From Liolophura sinensis (lineage: Eukaryota; Mollusca; Polyplacophora; Chitonida; Chitonidae): 64,000 nucleotides of DNA. The translations under genes were made by a program, and so were the position numbers. How positions within the stretch are numbered: the first letter of the stretch is position 1; every line of letters begins with the position of its first letter. The notes beneath the pieces were generated by a model. The model had not been told where the DNA came from, searched no databases, and worked only from the letters and a program-made list of their open reading frames with translations. The stretch covers positions 67,122,984-67,186,983 of the forward strand of contig NC_088300.1 of the NCBI RefSeq assembly GCF_032854445.1, written 5' to 3'. Positions 12,673 to 25,900 of the stretch are shown piece after piece.

Positions 12673-14912
12673 CTGATATTTTGTCAGCTAGTAAAATCAG
12701 CCTGGAGATGCAATCTGCACAAAAAATGTCTTTTCTTAAACCATGGTTTCTACTGACAAATGTCTTAAGACAATGGCATTTACCATCTCAAGTATATGTT
12801 TGCTTTTGGTATTGTTGCTGCTTTCCCCATTACTTCACTCATATCATATGAGAGTATCTGCTGACATGTATATACGTGTATATTCATATATTAATTATGC
12901 AGCCTCTCTAGAACCACCATGATGAAGACACAAGACATGACACCCCAGCCAGTGATACAGTATACTAACAGCAGGTTGACCAGAAGTCTTAAAATGCCTT
13001 GGAGAGGCCATATAATGATGAAATCTACATGGAAGACATATGGAAAATAGTGTGAAAAAAATTGTAAACGATATACCCTGATTTCAACATCTAGTTAAAT
13101 CTGTAATGAGTGCTGACAGCTGAATTACGAGAACTGCTAATTGTTAAACTCTAACTGGCTTGACCTGACTTGGGATTGAACTTTGTTGTACAGCTTCACA
13201 ATCTAGTCACCTGGAAGTGGTGTGTTTTTCACCCACAAGCCTCTCAGTTGTATATACTTTCTAGTAGGTAGTATACATATTTTATAGTATCTCCTGTTGT
13301 GAGAAGGTAGGCATCGTATGAGAAAGACAGCTGAATATAGTCAATAGGCTTTAAGCAACAACAAGGAAATTATTTAAGAGCAGATAGTCATGATTTTCTT
13401 TATAATCTGCCTTCTGGGATGTAATCAGTTAGATGCTAATGCTACATAGAAAAACCTTTTTGCCTACTTATATCATTTATTTACAGATCCACACCATGTA
13501 ATCAAATGTAAACCTACAAAACAGTGGCAGACATATCAATAATTATATAAAAGCATACAGCTACAGCAGCACATATATAATTCCCCACAAGTTGATCTGA
13601 TTTACATATATGACAATGAAGAGAGAAAAAAAATATTGCAAGTTTAAAAAAAGGTTGTTATTTTCATGTAAGAGGTAACCTAAGCTTTTAATATAATATC
13701 ACTTTAGGTGCTAAGTATAAACACACTGATTACAAAGTCACAAAAGAAAAATGGAATTCCTGACATTTATGACAAATGGACTTCACAGGTGAAATTTATA
13801 CTCAGCATCAGCTAGGTATGTAGTAGGTAAATTGGCATTCAGAGCAGCTCAGCTCATTCCTGCTTCCCACCCAGTGTAATATAGGTGTTGCTTTGATTAG
13901 GTCCAGACTTCATACAGTGAGTTTGGCAGAAGCCTCGCCGATTTATTCAGAATTGCATTACAACTGTTCCACAGGGGAATACTGGCTATCCTTGCCTATC
14001 TCTCGGGTAGTAAATGACCAGATAGCCTGTGATATGGGGTCCCCAGTGTATCCAAGAGTCTGTTTAATTACTAACAAATCGTGAGCGGTCTGCCGTTACA
14101 AAGACAGTCGTTAAACCGCTGTCACTCGATACGGTAATGTATGTGAGCGAGCACAGCGCGGAGTATACTTGGCCCTCAGCCGCCCGGAGACTGCTCGCAT
14201 TGTGCCTGAAGAGGCGCGGTCCAAGACGCCCTAGTCGGCCACCGTTGTCTACCCGCAACTACCTTGTCAAACATGACAAGCTTTTGTCCGCTGCCCTTCG
14301 CGGCATCTTCAAAAGCCCGTTGATATGGAAACGAAGGGGACATTTCAAACGGCATCTTTAATGCACGTGTCACCTGATAAAATGTACCATCTGTGAGGTT
14401 AGAAAGAGCTAACCATTATGTTATCCTTTATGCGACGTGACTCCCTAGGATGAATTGTACAGATGTAGCTCGAAGCACCATCATTTTTACGTCAATATAT
14501 GTCTGACGTTCGGTGTAAATAATTGCTGCACTGCATTTTCATCACAAAACGGATCGAGTTCCTATGTCTGAACCGGCTTTCACAAAGAGCGCAGCGTATA
14601 CTACCGTAGTTTCGCTTCCGTCCACTCGACTTATTTCTATTTTCTCATCTTTATCACTACGATCGATTGCAAATTCTAGAGGATGCTACCATTTCCTCCA
14701 CTTCACTTCGGCATAAAGCGGAAGAATCAGGCTCAATCCGCTTGACTACCGCCTAAATATCAACTGTTAAACTCTTCTATCATTCAGTAATTCTTTGTTG
14801 GCTCCTTTGTTTTTCTCGTTTTTTTTTTTGTCTTCTTTTGTTTTCGCAAGACTGTAAAAAAACTTCCAAAAGTAATCTAAACACACACATCAAAATAATT
14901 CGCTCAACTCAC
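12673..14912. other. Non-coding, probable intron of the - strand candidate gene
   Basis: No exon could be supported. The stretch near 14080-14340 is noticeably richer in CpG than its surroundings and may be regulatory. Confidence 0.4.
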
Positions 14913-14993
14913 CTTACAGACAATTTCCAAGACAGCTGTCAGAATAATGAAAGTATGAGTCCCAATCTTCCAGTCCCGTCCGAAGACTAGCAT
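14913..14993 (-). CDS. Candidate first coding exon, hydrophobic N-terminus (27 aa)
   Basis: Reading the - strand, an ATG in good context (CACACCATG, A at -3) opens 27 codons that end in AAG followed by the near-consensus donor GTGAGT. The peptide begins MLVFGRDWKIGTH and ends ILTAVLEIVCK, with a hydrophobic run at about residues 14-25 that could be a signal peptide or first membrane segment. An in-frame TGA lies five codons upstream, so this would be a true start. A TATATATA stretch about 130 bases upstream (near 15120-15130) could serve as a TATA element. Later exons should lie at lower coordinates, but I could not pick them with confidence in 1-14,900. The product is not recognised. Confidence 0.45.
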
Positions 14994-17179
14994 GGTGTGG
15001 TATGTTCAGTCTCTGCCTCATAAGGCTTCATGAACACACGGGGCAGTTGACAGGTAAACGGCCGTGGAGTATTTCCCAGCAAGGTAAATCCTTACAGCTG
15101 ATATGTTATTAGTGCGCATGTATATATATCACACTGGACGCATCAATCTCAATAGCAAGAAATGTTAACAATGTCAGCAAGGGATAAGATAAGTACAGCG
15201 CTCGAGGTGACAAAGCTCAACCCGATAGCGGGTAAGATGCTGTAGGTTTATTACTGTCATTCATATGCACGTGGTTTACTGTGTTGTCATTGGTTGTTAC
15301 TTTCTTGCGGCGTGGGACTCCGGACACAGGTACCTCTCTCCCGGGGGGTGACTGGTGAGGTGGAACGGCGGGGGAGCTCTCCAGCTGACAGCTTCACACA
15401 GCACCGCACAGTGGAACAGAATCTTAGAAACAACAACACCTCTCCCAGGTTGAAGTTTATCAGCTGTTATCAAAGTCCTTGGAATTCTAAACGATTATAA
15501 CATATATCCGTGTGGCAATATCGAACTGCCTGCTACACTGACATGCAGCCACAGATACCAGCCATCACAGACATTCAGCGTTTCTGACACAAACGGACTC
15601 CTCCAGCATGCACGTATAATAGAAATGTATATACACGTATCTATATACATATATACGTAAATAACAGGTATGTGGCCCAAGAGCTATCCACAGCTCAACG
15701 TAATCCCCGAAACACGAAGAGAATGAGAGCTGAAGTTCTCCATTCTCTATACGATCGGCACTCAACCAGCGTTTCCAAGGCCCCTCAACTTAACAGATCT
15801 CTTCCATCCCGGCGATACAAGTTTTATATTAGCCCCTTTTCCCGGGCCGAGTGGGAGGGTTCATTCCATGTGGCGGGGAGGTAGACGCACTGCGCACTGT
15901 GTGCCGTACCCACTGCCTCGGCTTCGTCTATATTTGGATGTATTTTACTGTTGCAATTTCACCCGTATTTTATATACTCTACACATTTATATGGCAAGTC
16001 TTGTGTTTCGTGACTGTTAACGTGGGTGGTATAAGTTATCGTGTTGCTAGCAGACTTATACAAGGCGATAAAGTTCAAATTTGACAAGAACAGCTGTGAA
16101 AGGGATCATAGTTATAGGGCATAAGTATAGGCCTTAGCGGAAGAAAATGGTTCGGCTACACTTCATGCCAAAATATGCCCGCGATTTTAACACTAACATT
16201 CTAAACTTCATCCCCGGCTTTCCCGAGGGCTTTCCGCAAACATTTCTATAGAGGTGGACATCGGACATATTTGTGACAATATTTTCACAGCTCTGTCAAT
16301 AATCGTCGACGTGACGCGGGGACGGAGATCGTCACAGAGTCCAGGATACGGGCCGTTGAGGTACTTGTCCTCGTGAGAGATACCGGGTGCCTCCTAAATG
16401 TACCCCACGATCGTGCCGAGCAGTGGTCGACTCTCTCCTTGAACTGTAACACAAGGTTTTTACTACATGCAATCTGATAGTAGGTCGGTGCTAAACTGAC
16501 TGAGTTATTTTAGGACGAATTAAAGCAATCGATTCGTTATAAAAGAATTAAATAGCAGAGGAACACATGCCATGGCTTAACCTGGAACGAAAATAATTAA
16601 ATGAACAGTTTATTTTGGGGGATTTAAACACGATTAGGGAACTACTCAAAAGTCTTTCTGTGTATAATAGGCACGCGGGAGTTGTTTATTTGCAAAATTG
16701 TCTTGAAAGTCGACATGCAAGTTCTGGTACTTGACCTTTCGTGATTTAATTCTTTCTGCAATATACGTGGGAACTTGTCACTGTTCACAGTGACTGTTTT
16801 GTCACTGGCATACAAGATATCACACCGGACTGTAGTATAACCTTCTATCACATAATTATCATTTTTTAGTCTTTGTATAATATTGCTTATTGATGAATTA
16901 AGAATGAAGTCGATATGAAATCGATTCATTGATTGTTCAGTGGCATATATACTTGCGAATTATACACGGGTAGTGAAAATCGGGGGCCCATGAAAAACCA
17001 CGGGCCTTTGGCAAGTTACTGACGGCTTTTCCACGTGTGTATTCGTCATTTTGGTATAAGGCGAGTGGTCCTAAACGAAGGCAAACGCAAACAACGCTAG
17101 GGGTAAAGTGGATGGTGTAATGTGACCAGCTGTACTCCACGAACAGTAAACCTAAGATTGCGTAATCCACAAATTGCCT
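14994..17179. other. 5' flank of the 14.99-kb candidate exon; otherwise unassigned
   Basis: CpG-containing sequence lies around 15290-15420 and 16300-16430. The - strand frame at 16642-16929 (95 codons, starting MNRFHIDFILNSS) has no recognisable domain and no convincing acceptor. Confidence 0.4.
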
Positions 17180-17262
17180 GCCTGAGGCCGGGATTGAACC
17201 TGCACCTCGTGTGCCTCGTAATCGGGAACATAGAATAACCGATACAGGATTGCTGGCGTGTG
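17180..17262 (-). repeat. tRNA-like (SINE head) remnant
   Basis: The - strand contains GCAGGTTCAATCCCGGCCTC, a good polymerase III B box in context, after a tRNA-like arm region. There is no complete cloverleaf, so it is read as a SINE remnant rather than a tRNA gene. Confidence 0.4.
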
Positions 17263-17894
17263 GGCAACCCTTATCTAGCTGTAGTGATCAAATTCACGAG
17301 GCTGCCGTGCAAGGCGAAGTGACATGTTAATTAAGTGAGCATGTATCAGAGAACATATATCGTGAAAAGAAATGGGGCCTACATGAATAAATTGTACGTA
17401 TATCAACTGCACCACTGACCATATGCACGTGTACCCTTGTGGTTCATTATGTACACGTATATGTATGAATGGTTTATACCATACTGGTTTGTATGTCAAT
17501 ATAAAGCCGATATAGAGTTTCCTTATGAATTAACTGAAGACAAACCACATGGACATAATTCAGAAATAAATTATGGAACACATGCCTTAGTGGTTCCTCC
17601 TTTCGTTGAAGTATTCAAGATGTCATGGGCACTTCGGAAAGTTACAGAAGGCTGTAGCTTCTCCATGCATTCACGCGCCGCACATAACGAATGTAATGAC
17701 AGAAGTCATAAACTGAGCCAATACTAGGGTCAATCTAAACTCCTCCCTGATTCCTGATAACGCGTACGTGGGATGGGCATGATCGGTATAAATAGTTACC
17801 ACACGCGTGACGATAGTCCTTGTCAAGAGTATTAATTTCTAGCACTTGATAAAAAGTAATGTCGAGTTAGGTAACAGTCACCGATGGGAGTAGT

Positions 17895-17913
17895 GGGGGG
17901 GGGGGGGGGGGGG
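17895..17913 (+). repeat. Poly(G) run of 19
   Basis: An uninterrupted run of 19 G; the length is prone to sequencing error. Confidence 0.95.
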
Positions 17914-18152
17914 CTTCACACACATGCTTTGTCTACTTGTGTTACGTGTGTATATACACAGGCAGTATACTAGACAGTAAGATTACGTGACGTGTATACA
18001 TTGAAAGGTGAGTACTGTGCGAGGGTAATACCTACACGCTTGTACCCCCCAAGGAGGTATCACCAACACGGTTTATTACACGCTAATTCTACATGGAAGA
18101 AATACAGCTCAATACACTCGCCGACCTGATAATTTTGTGCGACGATACTCAC

Positions 18153-18246
18153 CTTGAATGGCGGCACAAGCGTAGCCACAAAGGGCAACATTCCCTAACT
18201 TGATAACCAGTAATTTTACAAGTGATAAATTACGTTTGGATTTCAT
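18153..18246 (-). CDS. Candidate first coding exon with signal-like N-terminus
   Basis: The - strand ATG at 18244-18246 (context GACCATG, A at -3) opens 31 codons plus one base. These end at CATTCAAG followed by GTGAGT, a near-consensus donor. The peptide starts MKSKRNLSLVKLLVIK and continues with a moderately hydrophobic, Cys/Ala-rich stretch, compatible with a weak signal peptide. The frame stays open upstream to another ATG at 18324, so the start could be earlier. No matching downstream exon at lower coordinates could be confirmed, and the product is not recognised. Confidence 0.35.
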
Positions 18247-18359
18247 GGTCACAAACTTATTTGTAGTGTGAATGTGAATATCTGCTGGCGTAGCGTGAAT
18301 TTCACCTTGAGAAAGTATACCCATTCAGCTCTTGGTGTTATTGTCATGAATGTCGTCCA

Positions 18360-20580
18360 CATACATCTGTCGGCATTTAGTCCATAGACTCCTGAGTCGA
18401 CATGTTGCACAAGGACATCGGTGTTCACATGTCGTATGACGACAGATCGACAGATGCGTGTCTGATAAGTCGATAAGAAACTTCTTAAATATTATCCGTA
18501 GACATTTGTGTTGTGGGTTTCATCCACAAACATTTGTGTCTACGTCTCATCCAAAACATCTGTGCTCATCTGTCATCCACAAACATGTTGTGAACAAACA
18601 TCTGTTGTACCTGTCATCCAAAGACATCAGTATCAGCGTGTCATTAACAGACATCTCTGTCTATGTGCAATCCACAAACATCTGTGTCTACATGTAGTCC
18701 ACGAACATTTGTGTCTACGTGTCATCCGGATGCACTGTTTAGGACGTGTATATGTAATGTCTTAGTGTACGTACACGTATGATTTATCTGTTTATTTGAT
18801 TGCAGTTTTACGCCGTACTCAAGAGCAGTATGGTGAGAGGAAACCGGATAGGGCCCAAGGGAAACACATGGCTATCCGCACGCTGCTGGCAGGCCTTCCC
18901 ATGTACGGTCGGAGAGGAAGCCATCATGAGCTGGACTTTAACGCACCGTACACGTATACATGGCGTGTAACGCACTGTATTATGGCACATTGATCCGAGC
19001 CGACCGACATGGCGTGTCTGTAAACGGACATCTTACTTCAGTCAACTCTTCTGTGTTGTCTTTCTGTGCTAAGTGAACGCATGGTAACGCCACACCTCAG
19101 ACATCTGTGTTCACGTGTCATACACAGGCATCTGTATGTACATGTCATGCAGAAAGATCGGTGCCAACGTGCCATCCACAAATATCTGTGTCCACGTGCC
19201 ATCCACAAATATCTGTGTCCACGTGTCATCCACAAATATCTGTGTCCACGTGTCATCCACAAATTTCTGTGTGCAAGTTTCATCCATATACATTTGTGTT
19301 TACGTGTCATGCACATGTGTTTACATGTTGTCAACAAACATCTGATTCCACATGTCATCCAAAGACATATGTCCATACATGTAATCCCTACACCTAAATC
19401 TGCATTTGCGTGCTGTCATCATGTATATCTGGTTCTCTTTGTCGTCACTTGTTTCCAGTAGACAGTTGCGCGTTAAAATCACACACACCTGTTTACATGT
19501 CATAAAGAAACATCTGTGTCATGTACAGACATCTGTGTCTACATACTGTGAAAAAACACCATGTAAATTTCATCTGCAAATTTCATTTTTTTCAACGTGC
19601 CTTCCGCAGCAATCTGCTTGTAGACCAAGTCTACATGGATATTTACATGTTTCCCACATACACATGCGTCTAAGCGTGTCATACGAGTGCGTCTGTGTCT
19701 ACATGTCGTCATCCGACATGTGTGTCCTCATGTCATCTATAAATATCTGTCAGCATGTCATATACCGATATCTTTGTCACTGTGTCATCCATAGACATTT
19801 GTGTCACTGTGTCACCGATAGACATCTGTGTCAACGTGTCATTCATAGACATCTGTGCCATTGTGTTATCCATAGACATCTATGTCAACGTGTCATCCAT
19901 AGACATCTGTGTCAACCATATACATCTGGGTCACTGTGTCATCCATAGACATCTGTGTCAACGTGTTATCCATAGACACCTGTGTCAACCTACAATCCAT
20001 AAACATCTGTGTCAGCGTGTCATCCATAGACATCTGTGTCAACGTGTCATCTATAGACATGTATCTGTGTTTACTTGTCGTCCATATACACCTGCGTGTG
20101 CAGGTCATAGAGCAGAAACCTATTTATACATGTCGTCTCCAGATATCTTTGTGCATATGTCGTCAACACACATAGGTGTCTGTGTGTTAACACACATCTG
20201 TGTCTATATGTCGTTAAAAGACATCTTTCTATATTGTTAACACACGTCTGTGTCGGTATGTTGTCTACAGACAACTGTGTATATATGGCGTCGACACACA
20301 TCTGTGTCTATATGTCATCTACAGACAACTGTGTATATTTGTCGTCAACAAAAATCTGTGTATATTTGTCGTCAACAAAAATCTGTGTTTATTTGTCGTC
20401 AACACACGTATGTGTCTATATGTAGTCAACACACATCTGTATCTATATGTCGTCAACATGTATCTGTGACTATATGTCGTCAACACACATCTGCGTTTAT
20501 ATGTCGTCAACACACATCTGTGTCTATATGTTGTCAACAGATATCTGTGTCTACATGCTGTCAATAAACCTATGTTAACA
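18360..20580 (+). repeat. Degenerate 27-bp minisatellite array, about 2.2 kb
   Basis: Units follow the pattern CATCCACAAATATCTGTGTC plus CACGTGT (27 bp), with variants such as CATCCATAGACATCTGTGTC plus AACGTGT. Since 27 is divisible by three, frames stay open and give nine-residue repeats (for example CHPQISVST); these are repeat artefacts. Most units carry CATCTG and several also CACGTG, both E-box (CANNTG) sequences. The array is interrupted at about 18781-18945 by a - strand SINE, and the right third drifts to a GTCGTCAACACACATCTGTG type. Confidence 0.92.
18781..18945 (-). repeat. SINE family 1 copy inside the 27-bp array
   Basis: The - strand reads from the CTTCCTCTCC..CCGTACATGGGAAGG block through CATACTGCTCTTGAGTACGGC to an AAATAAACAGATAAATC tail. 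The tRNA-like head is missing. It postdates the expansion of the surrounding array. Confidence 0.85.
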
Positions 20581-22214
20581 TCTCGCACAAGGACTCGCAC
20601 AATAGAGAATAGACCATCGAATAAAGGATCGAAATTTCAACTGGAAAACAAATTGGCATTAAAATACTTTCCTGGAGGAAAATCAAATTTTCCCTCATCA
20701 ACAACACATGTAAGCCTGCTTCTTGTTTGACGAAGTTTACAGTCCATCTCGTGAGAAAGCTTTCGATTGGTTTCTGAAGATATTGCATGATGTAAATCAG
20801 AGGAATCTGAGGTAATATCGATAGTCTACAAGAGTTGTTACAGCAGAAGTATTAGCATATGTTCCTGGGACATCTTCCGTCTTTTGGGTTAGCAAATAAA
20901 ATCTCTTTCAACACAATGTTGCGTCATCCGAACAGTGGGATTTCATATTGCTTTGAAAAGCCGCCACAATGTGTCAGGTCTTTTGTGCCCCTCTCTCTCA
21001 ATGGAGTTAATTTACAGTGTAAAAGGCACGGTAGCAATTGTTTTGGTGTTGATGCTAAATATTCTTTATTTTTGCCTTTAGATATCCAGTGGTGAAAGAT
21101 TGAAAACAATAACCAATTAACATTTGATATGCTTATGGACATTCTGTCATCGAACAAAACATGCTTCTGAAAAGATGAATACGTAAGGTGTACACAAATG
21201 TACTTTTATTTTTCAATCCAGCCCTGTACTTGTGTTATTCCATAGGCCTGTATTTATGACTTTCTTGGAAGCCATACTTAACAATAATAGTGTTTGTCCT
21301 CGTGACGCATGCAGTTTGTTTGATTATCTACGTTACACAGAAGTAAACCTTTTATCCTCGTCTGTAATTTACGTGCTCTGTAATTTACGTGCAGCACTTA
21401 ACAGCCTGCAGGCAGCGATTTAATGTTGTCATATAAATGAAGCTCCCCGCGATATAGCTGGATCTTAAATAGTACAGCTGCTACATGCGGCCAGGTGAAT
21501 AAAGCGTTCGCCCAGTAGACTGTTTTTTCAATTTTAGACTATTAATGGACACTGACTGACAGTTGTGACGTAGGGGGATTCGTTTTTGGCTCGTGCAGTT
21601 GCAGAGTTTCTATGAAAAGGATACATAAAGTTCAGATAGTGCGATGTGGGTGTGTGTCTTAATGACAGTTAATTGAACAAAAATACACGATTTTGTGCCC
21701 TTTACAGGTGTATGCAAATACTTAACATATTGTCTTTCAATCGCTGTGAGTTATGAGTTGAGTTAGTTCAATCCCAGTCTCGCTGAATCACTCGCGATTC
21801 CATGCGTTTTCGTGATTTTCGTGGCATAAGGCGAAAGACGACCCTCTTAGGTGGTCCTGTACGGACTTGGTTGGCTGTCCCATGCCTTGTACCAATGTGC
21901 ACGGAATAATAAAAAAACAAACACCAATCAATCAAAACCAATTCTTATTAAAAACCCAGTCAATTAAAGGAAGATACTACCCTCCCCCAACCCCCCCCCC
22001 CCCCAAAAAAAAACAACAAACAACAATGAAATCATATTCTTACTGGTGTCAATGAATGTGGGGATCCGCAGTAAGTTTGTCTCTTGGATTGTATATCCAT
22101 TAGATATAGGTGAAATACCGTGAGTATGAATTATGACATGACTCATGTCATCAGTCATATATTTATTTCTTTTTTATTTCAATGAGTTCTCAAAAGGTTT
22201 TCACCTGTATGAAG
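20581..22214. other. Unassigned; homopolymers and one possible SINE remnant
   Basis: No gene was found. A C14/A9 homopolymer block sits at 21991-22013. A possible SINE remnant at about 21750-21935 has AGTTCAATCCCAG near its start and an AAACACCAATCAATC-type tail. Confidence 0.4.
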
Positions 22215-22385
22215 ATGACGGAAAACAGGATTGTGGTGTGTCCGGAGTAAGCCACCGCCCTTTACCGGCTACCTGGAGCACATCCTGACTTAAGTCCGCA
22301 GCTGAATCAGCGAGAGACGGATTCGAACACACGGCCAAACTGGTCAAGTGGCTAGACAGTCGAAGTGAGCCAGCACTCTAACAGT
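22215..22385 (-). repeat. tRNA-like SINE remnant
   Basis: The - strand contains GTGTGTTCGAATCCGTCTCT (a B box) preceded by GAGTGCTGGCTCACTTCGAC, which has A-box-like character, and followed by a SINE body. The 3' end is not clear. Confidence 0.45.
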
Positions 22386-22649
22386 CCCCTCCTCAGTGTT
22401 ATGCATGCACGGCGTCATATAGTGACCATGCGTGGAGCAACGCCACAAAAGGGCAGTAATTAGGTTAACGCTTTTCTGTCTTGCCCTTCTATATATATAT
22501 ATATATATGTGGTGTTCACTTCCGCTGAAGTTTATCCACATAATCTGTTGGGGGACAGCGTATAGGATAGGTGTGAACAGACATCTGAGACCCAAAGTAG
22601 GAAGTTGCAATAAGTATACAAAAATGTTAAAGTACAAATATATGACCCT

Positions 22650-22920
22650 TAGCCTCATAAATGTTGGGGCGATTAAGGTTACAGCAAACTTCCAAGATCG
22701 TTTCTTTCTCATCTTCCTGTTCCCCTGAGGAACTTTTTGCTTTATTCGAGACTATACTGACAGAAAAGACGTACCGGTCGAAGCCTCTTAACCTCATAAA
22801 TATTGTTAAGGTCAGTGCCTCCAAGGTCGTCCGTTTCTCAACTTTTTTTTTCTTGGGCATCTTTTTTTTTGCTTTATTAGATACTACACTGCCAGCAAAG
22901 GCTCGCCTTTCGAAGCGATC
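22650..22920. repeat. Diverged tandem duplication, two units of about 135 bp
   Basis: Both units contain a CCTCATAAAT block, a CCAAGRTCG block, a TTTGCTTTATT block and an ACTRYACTGMCAG block in the same order. The reading frames across them look accidental. Confidence 0.6.
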
Positions 22921-25900
22921 CCTTGTTGGCCGATAAAACGACTTTCCTCAATCTGATTTTTATCTACACCCGCCCTCTTCAATTTCAGGACAACGATCAT
23001 TGATGAACTGGCTATTGTTTCAGAATTAATCCCACTTGAGTCTTTACAAGTTTCTGGTGTCTCGTGAGCCCCTGTATCTCATCGTGCTTATTTCAATGAC
23101 CCGACCGTCGGCCATCAGGGACTGATGTTCATGAGTCACAAGACTAGAATTTTTGGCAGCAAAGAAGAATCCTAAGTGAAGCACCCTTCATCGTTGATCC
23201 CAGGCGACAAATTTATCAGTTCCGACCAGAGCAGTATTCAGACGGCCTAATTTGATTAATCGTTACCCCCGCCAACTTTGTTGCCAAATTCCATATATCG
23301 TCTGCTCGTGTTTTCGTCTACCTGGTCGAGGCGCTGAGCAAACTGGCCTATAACACAGAATTCCCGCCACCAGGGTGCAGACGACATTCTGGTCATGTGA
23401 TCAATTGGCAGTATTTGCCTGGCTTTGCTTTGGGTAAATATCGAGGCATTGATGACTGACAGCAATGACGACTGGTGTCTGGCAAAACACCTTTCAGGCT
23501 AGTCCCCTCTCTGTATACATCTTATAAACCGAGAGATCGATAACTGGTCAACACACCATGGACTGGTCCGAAGTCATCACCGGGAAAACGTTAAGCTGTA
23601 AGCATGCAAAAAATGTGCATAAGAAGTCGTGAGGTGACTACTGTAGCTAATGTACACGATCTAAAGGCGCGTGCTTCATCGTTCAGAATCCCTGATGAGT
23701 GTTTGGTATTGTAAAGGCGTGAGGTACAAGTCTATAACGTTGAATAGCATTCAGTACAAAGGTAAGATGCACTGAAGAAGATTTTTCGCAGTTTGTATAG
23801 TAAATGTGGGCTTCGAATGTTTTATACATGATTGTTGATTTATGATGTGTATGGTTGCTTTATGTGATTGATATAAATATTTTTGGTGATTTATGGCATA
23901 GTTTTATGTTTTAGGACGACAACTACTATTTATTTGATAATAATAAATATCCATAAATGGTCACAGGTGATGACACTGTTATTCAGTGCCAAGTCCTTTC
24001 ACGCTGCATATACTTTTGTTGTGTGTGTGATCAGTATACACATTGTATTTTCATTTATTCATTTCATAAAGGTCAAATCAGAACAGAAAAAACTTTAAAT
24101 AAATGGCTAAATAAATTGTAAATTTGTGTGGTTTTTCCTTATTTGAACAGAAAGGAGGAATAAAAACAGAAATGCTGTCGACAAAGTGCTGAGGAATTGG
24201 CTGGTCAGATCAGCTAGGGGTACAAGTGCTCGGGATTACATAGGCCCTAGAAGAGTGGATCACCCAAAGGGTACAGCTTGTGGGGAAAGGAATTGTCTTA
24301 AGTCGCTGGCACACGTTCTGACAGGGCGGCACTTCACGGCGAGCTTTGCCGCGATCTTTAACTATACTCCAGTCTTTGTCTATCTACGTGTCCCATTCGA
24401 TCACCTCTAATGTCCTACAGCACAGCGAAAATAAGAAGCATGTGTGCAATAACTTAAGAGGTGAATACGGCTGAATTACCTGGTAAAACCTTGTGTGGAA
24501 TCTCAAGGTGGCGCCTCTTACATTTGGCTCACCTGACACCGAGACTTCGCGGCGAAGGCAAACACACGGACGTTAACCCCTGGCAGGCGAAGCCTTTTAA
24601 GATAGATTAACCGCGCCAAGTCTCCGCCTTTCTTACTTGAGGCAAACATTGGCTTATTCGATCAACTTTGTCAGCTTCCCGTGGATTGGTACCACAAGAT
24701 TTAAATAAATCGATTTTACTGTAAGTTTTAAAATCTGAGTGTATGAAGAAACAACAACAACAACAACAATGATAATAATAATAATAATAACAACAACAAT
24801 AATAATAATTATAACTCTTATAATAATAATAATTCAAAAAAAAAGAAAAAAAAGCACATGGCAATAATATAAAACGATTTATTTGAAACAGATATATCTT
24901 ATTACATGCCAGCATTTTCAACGCGGTTGGACATTTCTATAAAATTCAGCTGTGAAATGGACAAAGGATCGGAATCAAATAAACCATTCTACAATTATTA
25001 AGAAATATAGGTTTAAATGGTTAGTAGTTGAAACATTAGTTTTCACTTTGACAGTTTGTGTTTTCTTAGAGTGTCCTCTTTTTTGATTTGTATTTGGCAA
25101 GTGAGAGTTATTACTCAGTGTTTCAGATTATATGTTTTTGACTGCCTGATTGTAAAAATGGGAATGGAAATTAAAACAGCTTCAAACAGCATTTATTTTT
25201 ATCACATTCAATTCCAATGTAACGTTGTCAACAGCTGTTTCGTTAAGCGACCAGTGTGTCAAGACTCCAGGTTGTAGCTAAGTTAAAATGAAGTGAAAAA
25301 AAAAAACAACAACATGAGTTTAGAAAAACATCAAATATCAGGAAATTTATTGTTCTGTTTGTCCGGATGTGAGTGACAATCGCCAAACATAACGTCGATG
25401 TTACAGCATCAGGAAGCATGAAAAATGTCCATTATTTATTTTACGAAAAAATAAAAGAAGAAAAAATCGTAAAGTCGACATATACGAAATATGTTAATGA
25501 TTTATCCGCACTTGAACATAGACTTATAGTTGTTAAACACAAGTTCAGCTTTTTTTTTCCACACTCGGGCTTCTGCGGGCTGAGGCATGGAATGAAGGCA
25601 GAGAATTACCTCTGTCATCTGTCGACACCATCCTCTTGTTTTTACACCGCATCCCAGGTGCTGACAACTTGAGCATTGCAGAAATCTGACAGGCGTATGG
25701 AAGGGGTAGATGAAGTGAAGAGGACGTTAAGGAAAGGGGAAAAGATGGTGGGGGAGGGGACATTCTGAACATTCGGGTCATGAGGGAGTGACGACAGACT
25801 AAGGAGACGCCTTAGAAAAAAAATTTTGGAAGCACAGGAATAAATTACTCCGGTTGAAATGTCATTTTTGCTTAGCAAATTTGCATTGCAGGTTTAAAAA

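Noticed and set aside
19066-20567. Cys/His-rich frames (for example CHPQISVST repeats) that look zinc-finger-like
   Set aside because: They are translations of a 27-bp DNA repeat; spacing follows the repeat, not a zinc-finger fold, and similar frames occur on both strands.
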